From contig NZ_FOIR01000002.1 in NCBI RefSeq assembly GCF_900111145.1, positions 372,001 to 436,000 of the forward strand: DNA of 64,000 bases, in the 5' to 3' direction. Below the pieces are notes generated by a model. That model searched no databases, was not told where the DNA came from, and saw nothing but the letters and a program-made list of their open reading frames with translations. Positions 1 through 9,893 of the stretch are shown here, one piece after another (positions within the stretch are counted from its first letter, which is position 1; the number at the start of each line of letters is the position of its first letter). This DNA comes from Roseivirga pacifica. GTDB taxonomy: Bacteria > Bacteroidota > Bacteroidia > Cytophagales > Cyclobacteriaceae. The position numbers were made by a program, and so were the translations under genes.

Positions 1-850
1 TAAGTGAACCGGTAAGGGCAATCTTAGCATCAAGGCCAGCGTCTATAGACTGTTGGTAGTTGGTATTTCCGTTTTCATCTTCGAAGTCGCGTTGTGTGCC
101 ACCCGCTAGGTATGGAATAAGTGCTACCTTTCCAGATGCCTTTTTAGGGTTTTCTACCCATTCCATAGTGCCCATATAATTGAAATCTATGGCAGGGAAA
201 GTTAGCGGAAAGGAGGTCCAAGTATCGTAAGTGTACCGCTCCATATCGGCACGAATAAAATTGACTCCCCACTCGCTAATATTGGTGTTATAGCGTAGGG
301 TTTTGAATGGAATGGCCATTTCCACTACCCAATGGTCGCTGTACTGTTTGGTTTCAGAATACCATTTATTATCCCAGTTCTGGTCGAAAGTAGATTGGCC
401 GCCCTCTACACTAGTAAGTGCTTCAATTTGTGCCCCACCAGCATTAACACCAAACATGAAACCATTCTGCTTATTGTTAAAAGGGTCCAATACAAAGGTG
501 AAACTGTCGCTGTTCCAGTGATCCTCAGAATTGTCGCGCCTTAGCGATTGAATGATCCGCTGACCGTTATCGTAGAGTTTGGCCATTACATACACAAACT
601 CATCATCAAAAAGGGCCACAACTTCGGTTTTAGCCGCTGCTTGTCCACTATCTTTTGGCCAGTGGTTCATCAGTTGGGGAATTAACTCGCCCTGTTGCCA
701 TATGGCATCATCAATCTCACCATCTATTGATGGAGGTGACTCGGTTCGTTTTAGTCTGTAGCGATAAGCTTGACGGGTGGTTTGGTTTTGTTGTGCTAAT
801 AGGCCAGTACAGCCCATTAGCACAAGGGTTGTAATTAAGTAACGCATCAT
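1..850 (-). CDS. DUF5916 / CBM9-like outer-membrane associated protein (5' part; runs off the window)
   Basis: I translated this by hand: the frame is open from the ATG at 850 down to base 1, so only the N-terminal 283 residues are here. It starts MMRYLITTLVLMGCTGLLAQ, a signal peptide. A stretch around residues 37-53 (PPSIDGEIDDAIWQQGE) is the classic opening of a carbohydrate-binding family 9-like domain, followed by DDEFVYVMAKLYD and FTFVLDPFNNKQNGFMFGVN. In Bacteroidota this domain normally precedes a DUF5916 beta-barrel, which would lie outside the window. Family known, substrate unknown. The second ATG at 847 is an equally possible start; no clear Shine-Dalgarno. Confidence 0.8.
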   Translation of the reverse strand, partial: MMRYLITTLVLMGCTGLLAQQNQTTRQAYRYRLKRTESPPSIDGEIDDAIWQQGELIPQLMNHWPKDSGQAAAKTEVVALFDDEFVYVMAKLYDNGQRIIQSLRRDNSEDHWNSDSFTFVLDPFNNKQNGFMFGVNAGGAQIEALTSVEGGQSTFDQNWDNKWYSETKQYSDHWVVEMAIPFKTLRYNTNISEWGVNFIRADMERYTYDTWTSFPLTFPAIDFNYMGTMEWVENPKKASGKVALIPYLAGGTQRDFEDENGNTNYQQSIDAGLDAKIALTGSL

Positions 851-1052
851 TGAGTTTTTGACTTTGGATGCACACTTTTACTTATGTAATCGCTTACTGG
901 TTTCGGGCAAAAACGCTTTTTAGACCAAGGATGGCGCTATTCAGACGAATTACTCAGAAGCCGAATTTTCGAGTTTAGTCGGGTTAAAAAAGTAGTTTGT
1001 CGGTTATTTAATTACGTTAGTCCAAGAAGCTGAATATCTGAAACTTATTAGA

Positions 1053-1060
1053 TAGTTTTG
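1053..1060 (+). promoter_or_regulatory. Possible Bacteroidota -7 element upstream of the LytS-like kinase
   Basis: TAGTTTTG fits the Bacteroidota consensus TAnnTTTG and lies 27 bases before the kinase ATG. No convincing -33 TTTG was found at the expected distance, so this is a weak call. Confidence 0.3.
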
Positions 1061-1086
1061 GTGTCCTGTTTGTTCGATGAAATAAT

Positions 1087-2148
1087 ATGCCAAAGATCAA
1101 TTTCGAGAAATTACTATTCCATACCCCGAGAGTTTTGTGGCACATACTGTTTTGGGTCATTTACATTTCCTTCTTTGCCATTGTTTATGGTTCATTCGAA
1201 GAGAATTATGGTAAGTTTTTCCTTATTCAATTAACGGATGCTTTGGTACAAGTGCCAGCAGTTTATATAGCCCTCTATGTGCTCATGCCTAAGTATCTCT
1301 TTAAGGAGAAATTCGGGCAGTTTTTTGTCTACTTGGTGCTGCTTATATTACTGTTTTCAATGTTGGCATGGTTTGAATATTTATACATTCAGCATCCAAT
1401 TTTCTGGCCGCAAGACAGTTTTCAAAGTCCGTTAATCAATGTGGGCAAAATACTGAAATACACTACCAAAATTTACCCTGTTGTGGTATTGGCAGTGGTA
1501 GCCAAATGGTTTAAGTATTGGTACATAGAGCAAAAGCGCACCCAGCAATTGGCCGAAGATAAGCTTGAGGCTGAATTGAAATTTTTAAAGGCGCAGGTAC
1601 ATCCGCACTTTCTTTTTAACACATTGAACAACCTGTATGCGCTTACACTAAAGCAAAGTAAAGAAGCGCCAGAAATGGTGCTTAAACTTTCAGAACTTTT
1701 GAATTACATGCTGTACGAATGCAATGCCGACAAAGTGCAGCTTAAGAAGGAATTGGAGCTAGTGCAAGACTATATAGCGCTTGAGAAAGTACGCTATGGT
1801 GACCGGCTAAATGTAAACTTTAATGTGCAAGGCAATACTGCGAGTATTGAGCTTTCTCCTCTGTTGATCTTGCCTTTTGTTGAGAATGCCTTTAAGCATG
1901 GGGTTAGCGAAGAGTTGGATGAGTCTTGGGTGTCCATTGAGCTTGAACTAAAAGAGAAAAGCCTAACCTTAAAGGTGGAAAACAGTAAGAGTAATAATGG
2001 GAATCATGAAGATCGGTTTGCTTACAAGCAGGGCATAGGGCTGAAAAATGTGAAGCGAAGGCTAGAGCTGCTCTATCCTGAAAAGCATGACCTAAACATC
2101 CTAGACTCTTCCGATTCTTATTTGGTGGTATTAAAACTATTCTTCTAA
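1087..2148 (+). CDS. LytS-type membrane sensor histidine kinase
   Basis: 353 residues. The N-terminal ~145 residues hold about four hydrophobic membrane segments (roughly 17-35, 46-68, 78-98, 128-142). Then comes the His_kinase (PF06580) block with QVHPHFLFNTLNN, whose H174 is the expected phospho-accepting histidine, and an ATPase part with the N box VENAFKHG and a GIGLKNVKRRL glycine box. No extracytoplasmic sensor domain is visible, so the signal is presumably sensed by the membrane part. The next gene starts three bases after the stop codon and encodes a LytTR regulator, so the two form a two-component pair. Such pairs in Bacteroidota often act on neighbouring genes; the target is not evident here. 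Confidence 0.93.
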   Translation: MPKINFEKLLFHTPRVLWHILFWVIYISFFAIVYGSFEENYGKFFLIQLTDALVQVPAVYIALYVLMPKYLFKEKFGQFFVYLVLLILLFSMLAWFEYLYIQHPIFWPQDSFQSPLINVGKILKYTTKIYPVVVLAVVAKWFKYWYIEQKRTQQLAEDKLEAELKFLKAQVHPHFLFNTLNNLYALTLKQSKEAPEMVLKLSELLNYMLYECNADKVQLKKELELVQDYIALEKVRYGDRLNVNFNVQGNTASIELSPLLILPFVENAFKHGVSEELDESWVSIELELKEKSLTLKVENSKSNNGNHEDRFAYKQGIGLKNVKRRLELLYPEKHDLNILDSSDSYLVVLKLFF

Positions 2149-2151
2149 ACC

Positions 2152-2880
2152 ATGAGTGTAAAGTGCCTAATTGTAGATGATGAGCCTTTGGCAAGAGAGG
2201 TAATTGCCTCGTATATCGAAAGGGTAGAAGGCCTACAACTAGTGGCCGAAGTGGATAATGCGGTGAAAGCTTTCGATTGGCTTAAGAAGGAAAGTATCGA
2301 CTTGATCTTTCTAGATATTCAAATGCCTAAGCTTAATGGGATTGAATTTTTAAAGGCCATGCACCATACGCCAAAAGTGATTTTTACAACGGCTTATCGC
2401 GAGTATGCCATTGAAAGCTATGAGCTTGATGTGGTCGATTACTTGCTCAAACCGGTATCGTTTCCTCGCTTTTTAATGGCCGTTAACAAAATGATGAATG
2501 GCCAACATGAAGACGCTACAGAAGAGTTGCAATCGGACGAATTACGAACGGATCACCCTTATATCTTCCTTAAAGCAGACCGCAAAATGGTTAAAATCTA
2601 CCTTAAGGATATTCTGTATATAGAAAGCTTGAAGGATTATGTGCGTATAAAACTCCCTGAAAAGGAAGTGATCTCACTTCAGAAGATCAGTTATTTAGAA
2701 CAGAAACTGCCCGAAGATTGCTTTATGCGTATCCACCGCTCATTCATTGTGCCTATTAAGAAGATAGAAGCCTTTTCGAACAATGCCATTGAAATAGGCG
2801 GGCACGAACTACCCATAGGCCGAAACTATAAAGAGCAGATTTTGGCTGTGCTCAATAGCGATACTTCTATTTTGGATTAG
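2152..2880 (+). CDS. LytTR-family response regulator
   Basis: 242 residues: a CheY-like receiver domain (about 1-120) with acidic D9/D10, phospho-acceptor D55 in LIFLDIQMP, T80 of the FTTAY block and K99 in DYLLKPVS, then a LytTR DNA-binding domain (about 135-236) with YIESLKDYVRI and FMRIHRSFIVPI. The gene starts three bases after the kinase gene and is surely co-transcribed with it. LytTR regulators bind paired direct repeats as dimers; no target site could be assigned by eye. Confidence 0.95.
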   Translation: MSVKCLIVDDEPLAREVIASYIERVEGLQLVAEVDNAVKAFDWLKKESIDLIFLDIQMPKLNGIEFLKAMHHTPKVIFTTAYREYAIESYELDVVDYLLKPVSFPRFLMAVNKMMNGQHEDATEELQSDELRTDHPYIFLKADRKMVKIYLKDILYIESLKDYVRIKLPEKEVISLQKISYLEQKLPEDCFMRIHRSFIVPIKKIEAFSNNAIEIGGHELPIGRNYKEQILAVLNSDTSILD

Positions 2881-2894
2881 GGAAGGGATAAAAA

Positions 2895-2924
2895 AAGTTG
2901 GGCTGAAATCATTCAACCCAACTT
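2895..2924. terminator. Bidirectional rho-independent terminator between convergent genes
   Basis: AAGTTGGG at 2895-2902 pairs with CCCAACTT at 2917-2924. The stem continues inward (13 pairs, one mismatch) to a 4-base loop. On the minus strand it is followed by a run of T, which suits it to end the DUF2911 gene that stops at 2936; it also sits directly after the response regulator. Confidence 0.85.
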
Positions 2925-2935
2925 GTAATATTGTA

Positions 2936-3781
2936 TTACTTCAAATCAGCAATTAGCTTCTCGTTTAATCTTACATAATCAGGGTTTCCACCCTCTTTTG
3001 CAAGATTCATCGATTCTGTAGCTGCTTTTTTGGCTTCTGCATTTTTTCCTAATCTGGCCAAAAGTTTTGCTTGTAAGTGTACCACCCAGTATTGCTTCTG
3101 TGGGCTTGCGGCAATGGCTTTGTTTACCCATTCCAACGCTTGCTTAGCATCTCTATCGGTATCGTAGTAATAACCTGCCGCCTGAAAGTACACACCAGGA
3201 TTTTCTGGAGTAGCATCAATTACCTGTGCCTTAATATCGGCCATTACTTTACTATCCACTTCACTTTCAATTTTGAACATGGCTTTGGTATGTTCCCACT
3301 TCATGTTCAGGTTAGCAGAGTTAGCGGTAAAGTCAGAAAAGCTAATGGTAAATGTTTCGTAGTGGCTGCTAGGGTGCTTTACCGGCACATCGAAACGAAG
3401 CACATCATGGCTTGGCTCATAACCAATGGCGCCCCACCAGTCTAATTTGCTACTCAAAATAATGGTAGCAGTTTCTTCTGTAAATTGGGTGTAAAGCGCA
3501 TAAGTGCCTGCTTCTACAGGGTTTCCGTTCAGCTTTACATCATCGCTAAAAGTAATTTGTGTTGAAGCATTTGCACCCGTTCTCCATACTTCATTATAAG
3601 GGATTAGGTTTCCGGCAACTGCTCTACCACGAGCACTTGGCCTAGAGTAAACTACTTTTACTTCTGCCATGCCAATTGTTCCTTTTAGTTCGAAGGTTGG
3701 GCTGGCTGGTGGCATTTTAATTTGAGCCATTGCACCTACAGTTACAAAAAGGGCAATAAGCATTAAGGTGATTTTTTTCAT
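2936..3781 (-). CDS. Secreted DUF2911 protein with C-terminal TPR-like helices
   Basis: 281 residues from the ATG at 3781, chosen because it gives a clean signal peptide (MKKITLMLIALFVTVGAMAQ) and is preceded by a purine-rich AGAGAG; an open frame continues further upstream but without such features. The DUF2911 domain spans about 25-165, with the family signature VVYSRPSARGR and later VWRTGANASTQI. The last ~90 residues look like TPR helices (ALEWVNKAIAASPQ, LLARLGKNAEAKKAA). A second DUF2911 protein lies 117 bases upstream on the same strand. The function of DUF2911 is unknown; export to the periplasm is the only supported inference. Confidence 0.9.
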   Translation of the reverse strand: MKKITLMLIALFVTVGAMAQIKMPPASPTFELKGTIGMAEVKVVYSRPSARGRAVAGNLIPYNEVWRTGANASTQITFSDDVKLNGNPVEAGTYALYTQFTEETATIILSSKLDWWGAIGYEPSHDVLRFDVPVKHPSSHYETFTISFSDFTANSANLNMKWEHTKAMFKIESEVDSKVMADIKAQVIDATPENPGVYFQAAGYYYDTDRDAKQALEWVNKAIAASPQKQYWVVHLQAKLLARLGKNAEAKKAATESMNLAKEGGNPDYVRLNEKLIADLK

Positions 3782-3898
3782 ATCTCTCTGTCGTTTAATT
3801 TCATTAAAAAAGGACGCCACAATATCTGATTTTGTTAGCTATGCCGGAGCATATTTTTTCAGAAATCGTAACGTCCTCTTTGTGCTAGGCACCAAAAA

Positions 3899-4432
3899 TT
3901 AGTTGGTTACTTCAATCGGGAATTTTACCGATACATTGCCCCAAGCTAATTCAATCTTGGCCTCGTTCTTGGTGTTTTTATTAAAGTCGGTCATTTCAAT
4001 GCTAAAAGTTTCAACCTTCTTATCAGTAGTGGTTGCTTTAGCACTAAAACGAACTACATCTTGAGACTCATCGTATTGAGTACCCCAGCTTTTCGCCTTG
4101 TTAATAATGATTGTCCACTCATCGCCACCAGGAATAGTGTACAAAGAGTATTCGCCTGCGGCAAGTTCCTTACCACCCAATTTCACAGGTTTGTCAAAGT
4201 TGATTTTGGTGTTTTCATTTGCACCGGTTCTCCATACTTTGCCATTAGGAGCAAGGGTAGCCAAGTCTCTACCATCGAGGCTCGGTCTAGAGTAAACTAG
4301 CTCCATTTCGGTATTACCAACCATTTGTTTAATGGTTACTTTTGGACTAGCGGCTGGGCCACGTTGTGCAAATGCAAATTGTGCGGTAAAAAATAGAGCA
4401 AGTGTCAAAATAGAAGTCAGTATTCTTTTCAT
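3899..4432 (-). CDS. Secreted DUF2911 domain protein
   Basis: 177 residues with signal peptide MKRILTSILTLALFFTAQFAFAQ. The rest is one DUF2911 domain with ELVYSRPSLDGRD and VWRTGANENTKI, clearly paralogous to the downstream gene (same YSRPSxxGR and WRTGAN blocks) but without its TPR tail. The tandem order suggests a local duplication followed by gain or loss of the tail. It is transcribed away from the glycosylase gene at 4500, leaving 67 bases for divergent promoters. No enzymatic motif recognised. Confidence 0.9.
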   Translation of the reverse strand: MKRILTSILTLALFFTAQFAFAQRGPAASPKVTIKQMVGNTEMELVYSRPSLDGRDLATLAPNGKVWRTGANENTKINFDKPVKLGGKELAAGEYSLYTIPGGDEWTIIINKAKSWGTQYDESQDVVRFSAKATTTDKKVETFSIEMTDFNKNTKNEAKIELAWGNVSVKFPIEVTN

Positions 4433-4499
4433 CGGAATATTTGATTTTGGTTCAGTTGATATTAACTATTTAAGCTAATGAAAGTTGCCTAAAAAACGA

Positions 4500-5096
4500 A
4501 TGAAACTCAAATCTGACTTTTATTTACAAAGCAATGTCGTATTAATTGCCAAAGCCCTGCTGGGTAAAACACTCTGTACTACTGTAGATGGCGTTTTAAC
4601 TAGTGGCAAGATTACCGAGGTAGAAGCGTATAGCGGAACAAATGATAAGGCTTGCCATGCAAACAACGGGTTGCGCACTAAAAGAACAGAGGTAATGTAT
4701 GCCCAGGGTGGAAAAGCCTATGTGTACTTGTGCTATGGAATACACCATTTGTTTAATGTGGTTACCAATGTGCATGACACCGCAGATGCCGTTTTGGTTA
4801 GGGCAATAGAACCAATTGATGGCCTGGAAACAATGCAAAAACGCAGAAGGAAGATTGAAATAAATAAAACACTTACAGCTGGACCGGGAGCGCTTTCCCA
4901 AGCTCTTGGTATTCAATACCAGCAGCATTATGGCGCTGACCTACAGGGAGATGAAATATGGATTGAAGATGCCCCTGTTTTGACTGAGTCAGAAATTGTA
5001 ACTTCCACCCGAATAGGCGTGGCCTACGCGGAAGAAGATGCACTAAAACCTTGGCGGTTTTATATAAAAGACAACAAATGGATAAGCAAAAAATAG
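4500..5096 (+). CDS. DNA-3-methyladenine glycosylase (AAG/MPG family)
   Basis: 198 residues from the ATG at 4500; a TTG at 4485 would add five residues but is less likely. The family hallmarks are present: LLGKTL, EVEAYSG with the catalytic glutamate, NGLRTKRTEVMYAQGGKAYVYLCYGIHHLFNVV, AVLVRAIEP, and LTAGPGALSQALGI. The human AAG family excises alkylated purines such as 3-methyladenine and hypoxanthine, starting base-excision repair in the cytoplasm. Length is typical for bacterial members. Its 3' end overlaps the next gene by 19 bases, which implies translational coupling, though the pairing with a dehydrogenase has no obvious functional logic. Confidence 0.93.
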   Translation: MKLKSDFYLQSNVVLIAKALLGKTLCTTVDGVLTSGKITEVEAYSGTNDKACHANNGLRTKRTEVMYAQGGKAYVYLCYGIHHLFNVVTNVHDTADAVLVRAIEPIDGLETMQKRRRKIEINKTLTAGPGALSQALGIQYQQHYGADLQGDEIWIEDAPVLTESEIVTSTRIGVAYAEEDALKPWRFYIKDNKWISKK

Positions 5097-6013
5097 ATAT
5101 TCTAATAGCGACAAAAGCTTGGCAACCTGAACCTTGGGTAGAAGGACTGAAAGATTATGAGTTTGTAAACAAAGTACACGTGTGGCCAACAAATGCCGAC
5201 TTAAGCAATGTTGAGGCGCTATTCGTTTGGAAACCACTAGATGCAGGGGTAGTGGAAAAATTACCGAACTTAAAATGGGTAAGCTCCCTAGGTGCTGGCG
5301 TAGACCACTTGGTGGGCGATGAACAGATCCCGGCTGCTATTCCCATAACCAGAATAGTGGATCCTTATCTTACCCGCGACATGACCAACTACTGCATAAT
5401 GGGGGTAATGTTACATCAAAGGAGCTTTTTCCAGCACCAGGCTAATCAACAGCAAAAGGTATGGGATAGAATTGCTTACCAAAACCTGAAGGTTGGCGTA
5501 ATGGGCTTAGGCGCGTTGGGTGGTCATTTAGCAGAACACCTCGTAGCATTGGGCTTTGAGGTAAGTGGTTTTAGTCGAACGCAAAAGCAAATAGCAGGTG
5601 TGAAGTGCTACGCGCAGCAAGACTTTGAAACCTTTCTTTCTGTACCCGATGTGGTTGTTAACCTTTTGCCTGTGACACCACAAACAGAGAATATTCTAAA
5701 CAAGGAAACCATGCTTAAGATGAAGCAAGGTGCGTACCTCATTAATGTAGCGCGCGGTAACCATTTAGTTGAAGAAGATTTGATAAAAGTATTGAATTCC
5801 AACCATTTATCAGGAGGACTATTAGATGTATTTAGACAAGAGCCTCTTCCAAAAAAACATCCATTCTGGAACCATCCAAAAATTACACTTACACCACATG
5901 TAGCAAGTGTAACTACGCCAGCATCGGCCCTAAAACTGTTGAAATCCAATATTGAAAGATTGATAAACAGGGAGCAATTACAGCACGTAATTGATCGAAG
6001 TGCAGGGTATTGA
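5078..6013 (+). CDS. D-2-hydroxyacid dehydrogenase (glyoxylate/hydroxypyruvate reductase A-like)
   Basis: 311 residues from the ATG at 5078, inside the end of the glycosylase gene. A TTG at 5051 in the same frame is judged spurious. The Rossmann NAD(P) fingerprint GVMGLGALGGHLAEHL is near residue 140, followed by GFSRTQK, a pattern typical of NADPH-preferring GhrA-like enzymes. The catalytic arginine is in NVARGNHLVE and the catalytic histidine in LTPHVASVT. GhrA relatives reduce glyoxylate or hydroxypyruvate; the true substrate cannot be read from sequence. Cytoplasmic. Confidence 0.9.
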   Translation: MDKQKIDILIATKAWQPEPWVEGLKDYEFVNKVHVWPTNADLSNVEALFVWKPLDAGVVEKLPNLKWVSSLGAGVDHLVGDEQIPAAIPITRIVDPYLTRDMTNYCIMGVMLHQRSFFQHQANQQQKVWDRIAYQNLKVGVMGLGALGGHLAEHLVALGFEVSGFSRTQKQIAGVKCYAQQDFETFLSVPDVVVNLLPVTPQTENILNKETMLKMKQGAYLINVARGNHLVEEDLIKVLNSNHLSGGLLDVFRQEPLPKKHPFWNHPKITLTPHVASVTTPASALKLLKSNIERLINREQLQHVIDRSAGY

Positions 6014-6178
6014 TTTATGGTTTTGGAATGTAAAAGAAGTAGCTAAGCAGGTCTATGTCTTCATCATAAATCTGCTTGGTTATTCTGAGTATTACTGTAA
6101 TTACTGGCACTTTTATTGATGCAATCTGGTCAGGTTTTAACAATATTTCTTACCTTAAAAATACTAAAACACAAGACC

Positions 6179-7159
6179 ATGAAAACACTCCTTACCTCCT
6201 TATTAATCTTTAGTTGTACCCTCACTTTTGCACAGAAAAAGGTAAAATTTGACAAGGTAAAACCGCTTCCCAATGCCGGTTTTTCTTTTGCTTATACCCA
6301 AACAGAAAACGATGTATATGTAATAGGTGGGGTTCAGGGCTATCAAAGGTTCAGTTCTATCATACATGTTTATGAGTCAAAAAGGGACACTTGGTTATCT
6401 GGAGAGCTTACGGAGTTACCCGATATTTTAGCACCATCAGCCACCTATATGGAAGATTATAAGGGAATTATCATTGCGGGTGGCACTCGTTTAAACGGTT
6501 CGAATGAAATGCTGGAAGACACCATTAGAATGCTCGATGTAGAGACATTTAATGTAAAACCTTTGGGTAGGTTACCGCAATCGGCGAAACGCATGGGGAT
6601 TGCCCATTCAGAAAACCAGGTTTTCTTCTTTGGTGGTTCTACGAAGCAAAGCAGGCTATCAATCAATAATTTTATTTTTAGTGATAAGCTCTTTAGCTAT
6701 AACCTCGATAAAGGAACCATTGAAGCACTGCCAAGCATGCCCAATGCCATGGAAACGCAGGGTGGAGTAATAGATGGCAACCTTTATGTATTTGGTGGTT
6801 ATGATGAGCGCCCGCTGGCTGACATCTATCAATACAATATTGCTGACAAGACATGGAAAACGCTCAGACCATTAGAATCAGGAATTTCGGCTTATGCATT
6901 GGCGCAATACGAGCACTACTTTATTCTGGTGGGTGATTATCATGATGGTGATAAACTAATTGTTTACAATACACAAACTCAAACGGCCCGCTACTTCACT
7001 ACTAACTTCAGAGGAAGGCATTTGGGTGCTTCCGTTATAGGTACTGATCTACACGTATATGGAGGCGTAATGGCCAGTCCTAGGGCTTCGGGCGGATACA
7101 TGAACCCAGAACACTTCAAAATATCAGTTAAGCAACTAATAGAAGGAGAGGAGTGGTGA
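6179..7159 (+). CDS. Secreted Kelch-repeat beta-propeller protein
   Basis: 326 residues from the ATG at 6179, which begins a signal peptide (MKTLLTSLLIFSCTLTFAQ). Upstream in-frame TTG/ATG codons at 6116-6121 would bury that peptide, so they are rejected. Kelch blades are recognisable by repeated glycine pairs before aromatic residues: YVIGGVQGY, IIIAGGTRLNG, FFFGGSTKQ, LYVFGGYDERP, HVYGGVMAS. It probably folds as a six-bladed propeller and acts outside the cytoplasm in binding. No catalytic domain is fused to it and no neighbour explains its partner. Confidence 0.85.
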   Translation: MKTLLTSLLIFSCTLTFAQKKVKFDKVKPLPNAGFSFAYTQTENDVYVIGGVQGYQRFSSIIHVYESKRDTWLSGELTELPDILAPSATYMEDYKGIIIAGGTRLNGSNEMLEDTIRMLDVETFNVKPLGRLPQSAKRMGIAHSENQVFFFGGSTKQSRLSINNFIFSDKLFSYNLDKGTIEALPSMPNAMETQGGVIDGNLYVFGGYDERPLADIYQYNIADKTWKTLRPLESGISAYALAQYEHYFILVGDYHDGDKLIVYNTQTQTARYFTTNFRGRHLGASVIGTDLHVYGGVMASPRASGGYMNPEHFKISVKQLIEGEEW

Positions 7160-7239
7160 TTCTATGTTGTTATAGAGTGAAAAAGCCTACTAATTGGTTA
7201 TTGTTTTTATTAATAAAGACTATCTTCTTATCAATTTGA

Positions 7240-9591
<2,352 letters not shown>

Positions 9592-9629
9592 ACCTTAAAA
9601 CTTACCCAAAGTATTAGGGACAATTTTAG

Positions 9630-9679
9630 AATGAGGCTGTCTCAAAAGCTAAATATTTAACTTTTGAGACAGCCTCATT
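9630..9679 (+). terminator. Long perfect hairpin terminator after katG
   Basis: A 19-base arm at 9630-9648 (AATGAGGCTGTCTCAAAAG) is exactly complementary to 9661-9679, with a 12-base loop, and is followed by TTTT. The rest of the 302-base gap between katG and the permease holds no other feature I can support. The sequence resembles ends of some insertion elements, but no transposase is present. Confidence 0.85.
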
Positions 9680-9893
9680 TTTTATTCAAGAATAACCCTC
9701 CAAGTCAAATGGGCTTTCTTGCTATTTTTATGTAAGTATTCACCCTGAATGAAAACGAAAGTGCTCTTTAGCATGGCTCCAAAGTTTTAACCAAACAATG
9801 CGCTGCTTTCTGTTATCGGTTACCTATCTTTAACATTGGAACAGTAAAATGTTGGTCTGTTCCTTAGGTCAAAAACAAAAAACAACAACTTAC

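Noticed and set aside
9630-9679. Insertion-sequence end
   Set aside because: The arm resembles ends of some elements, but both arms lie within 50 bases, no transposase is near, and the T-run after the stem fits a terminator.
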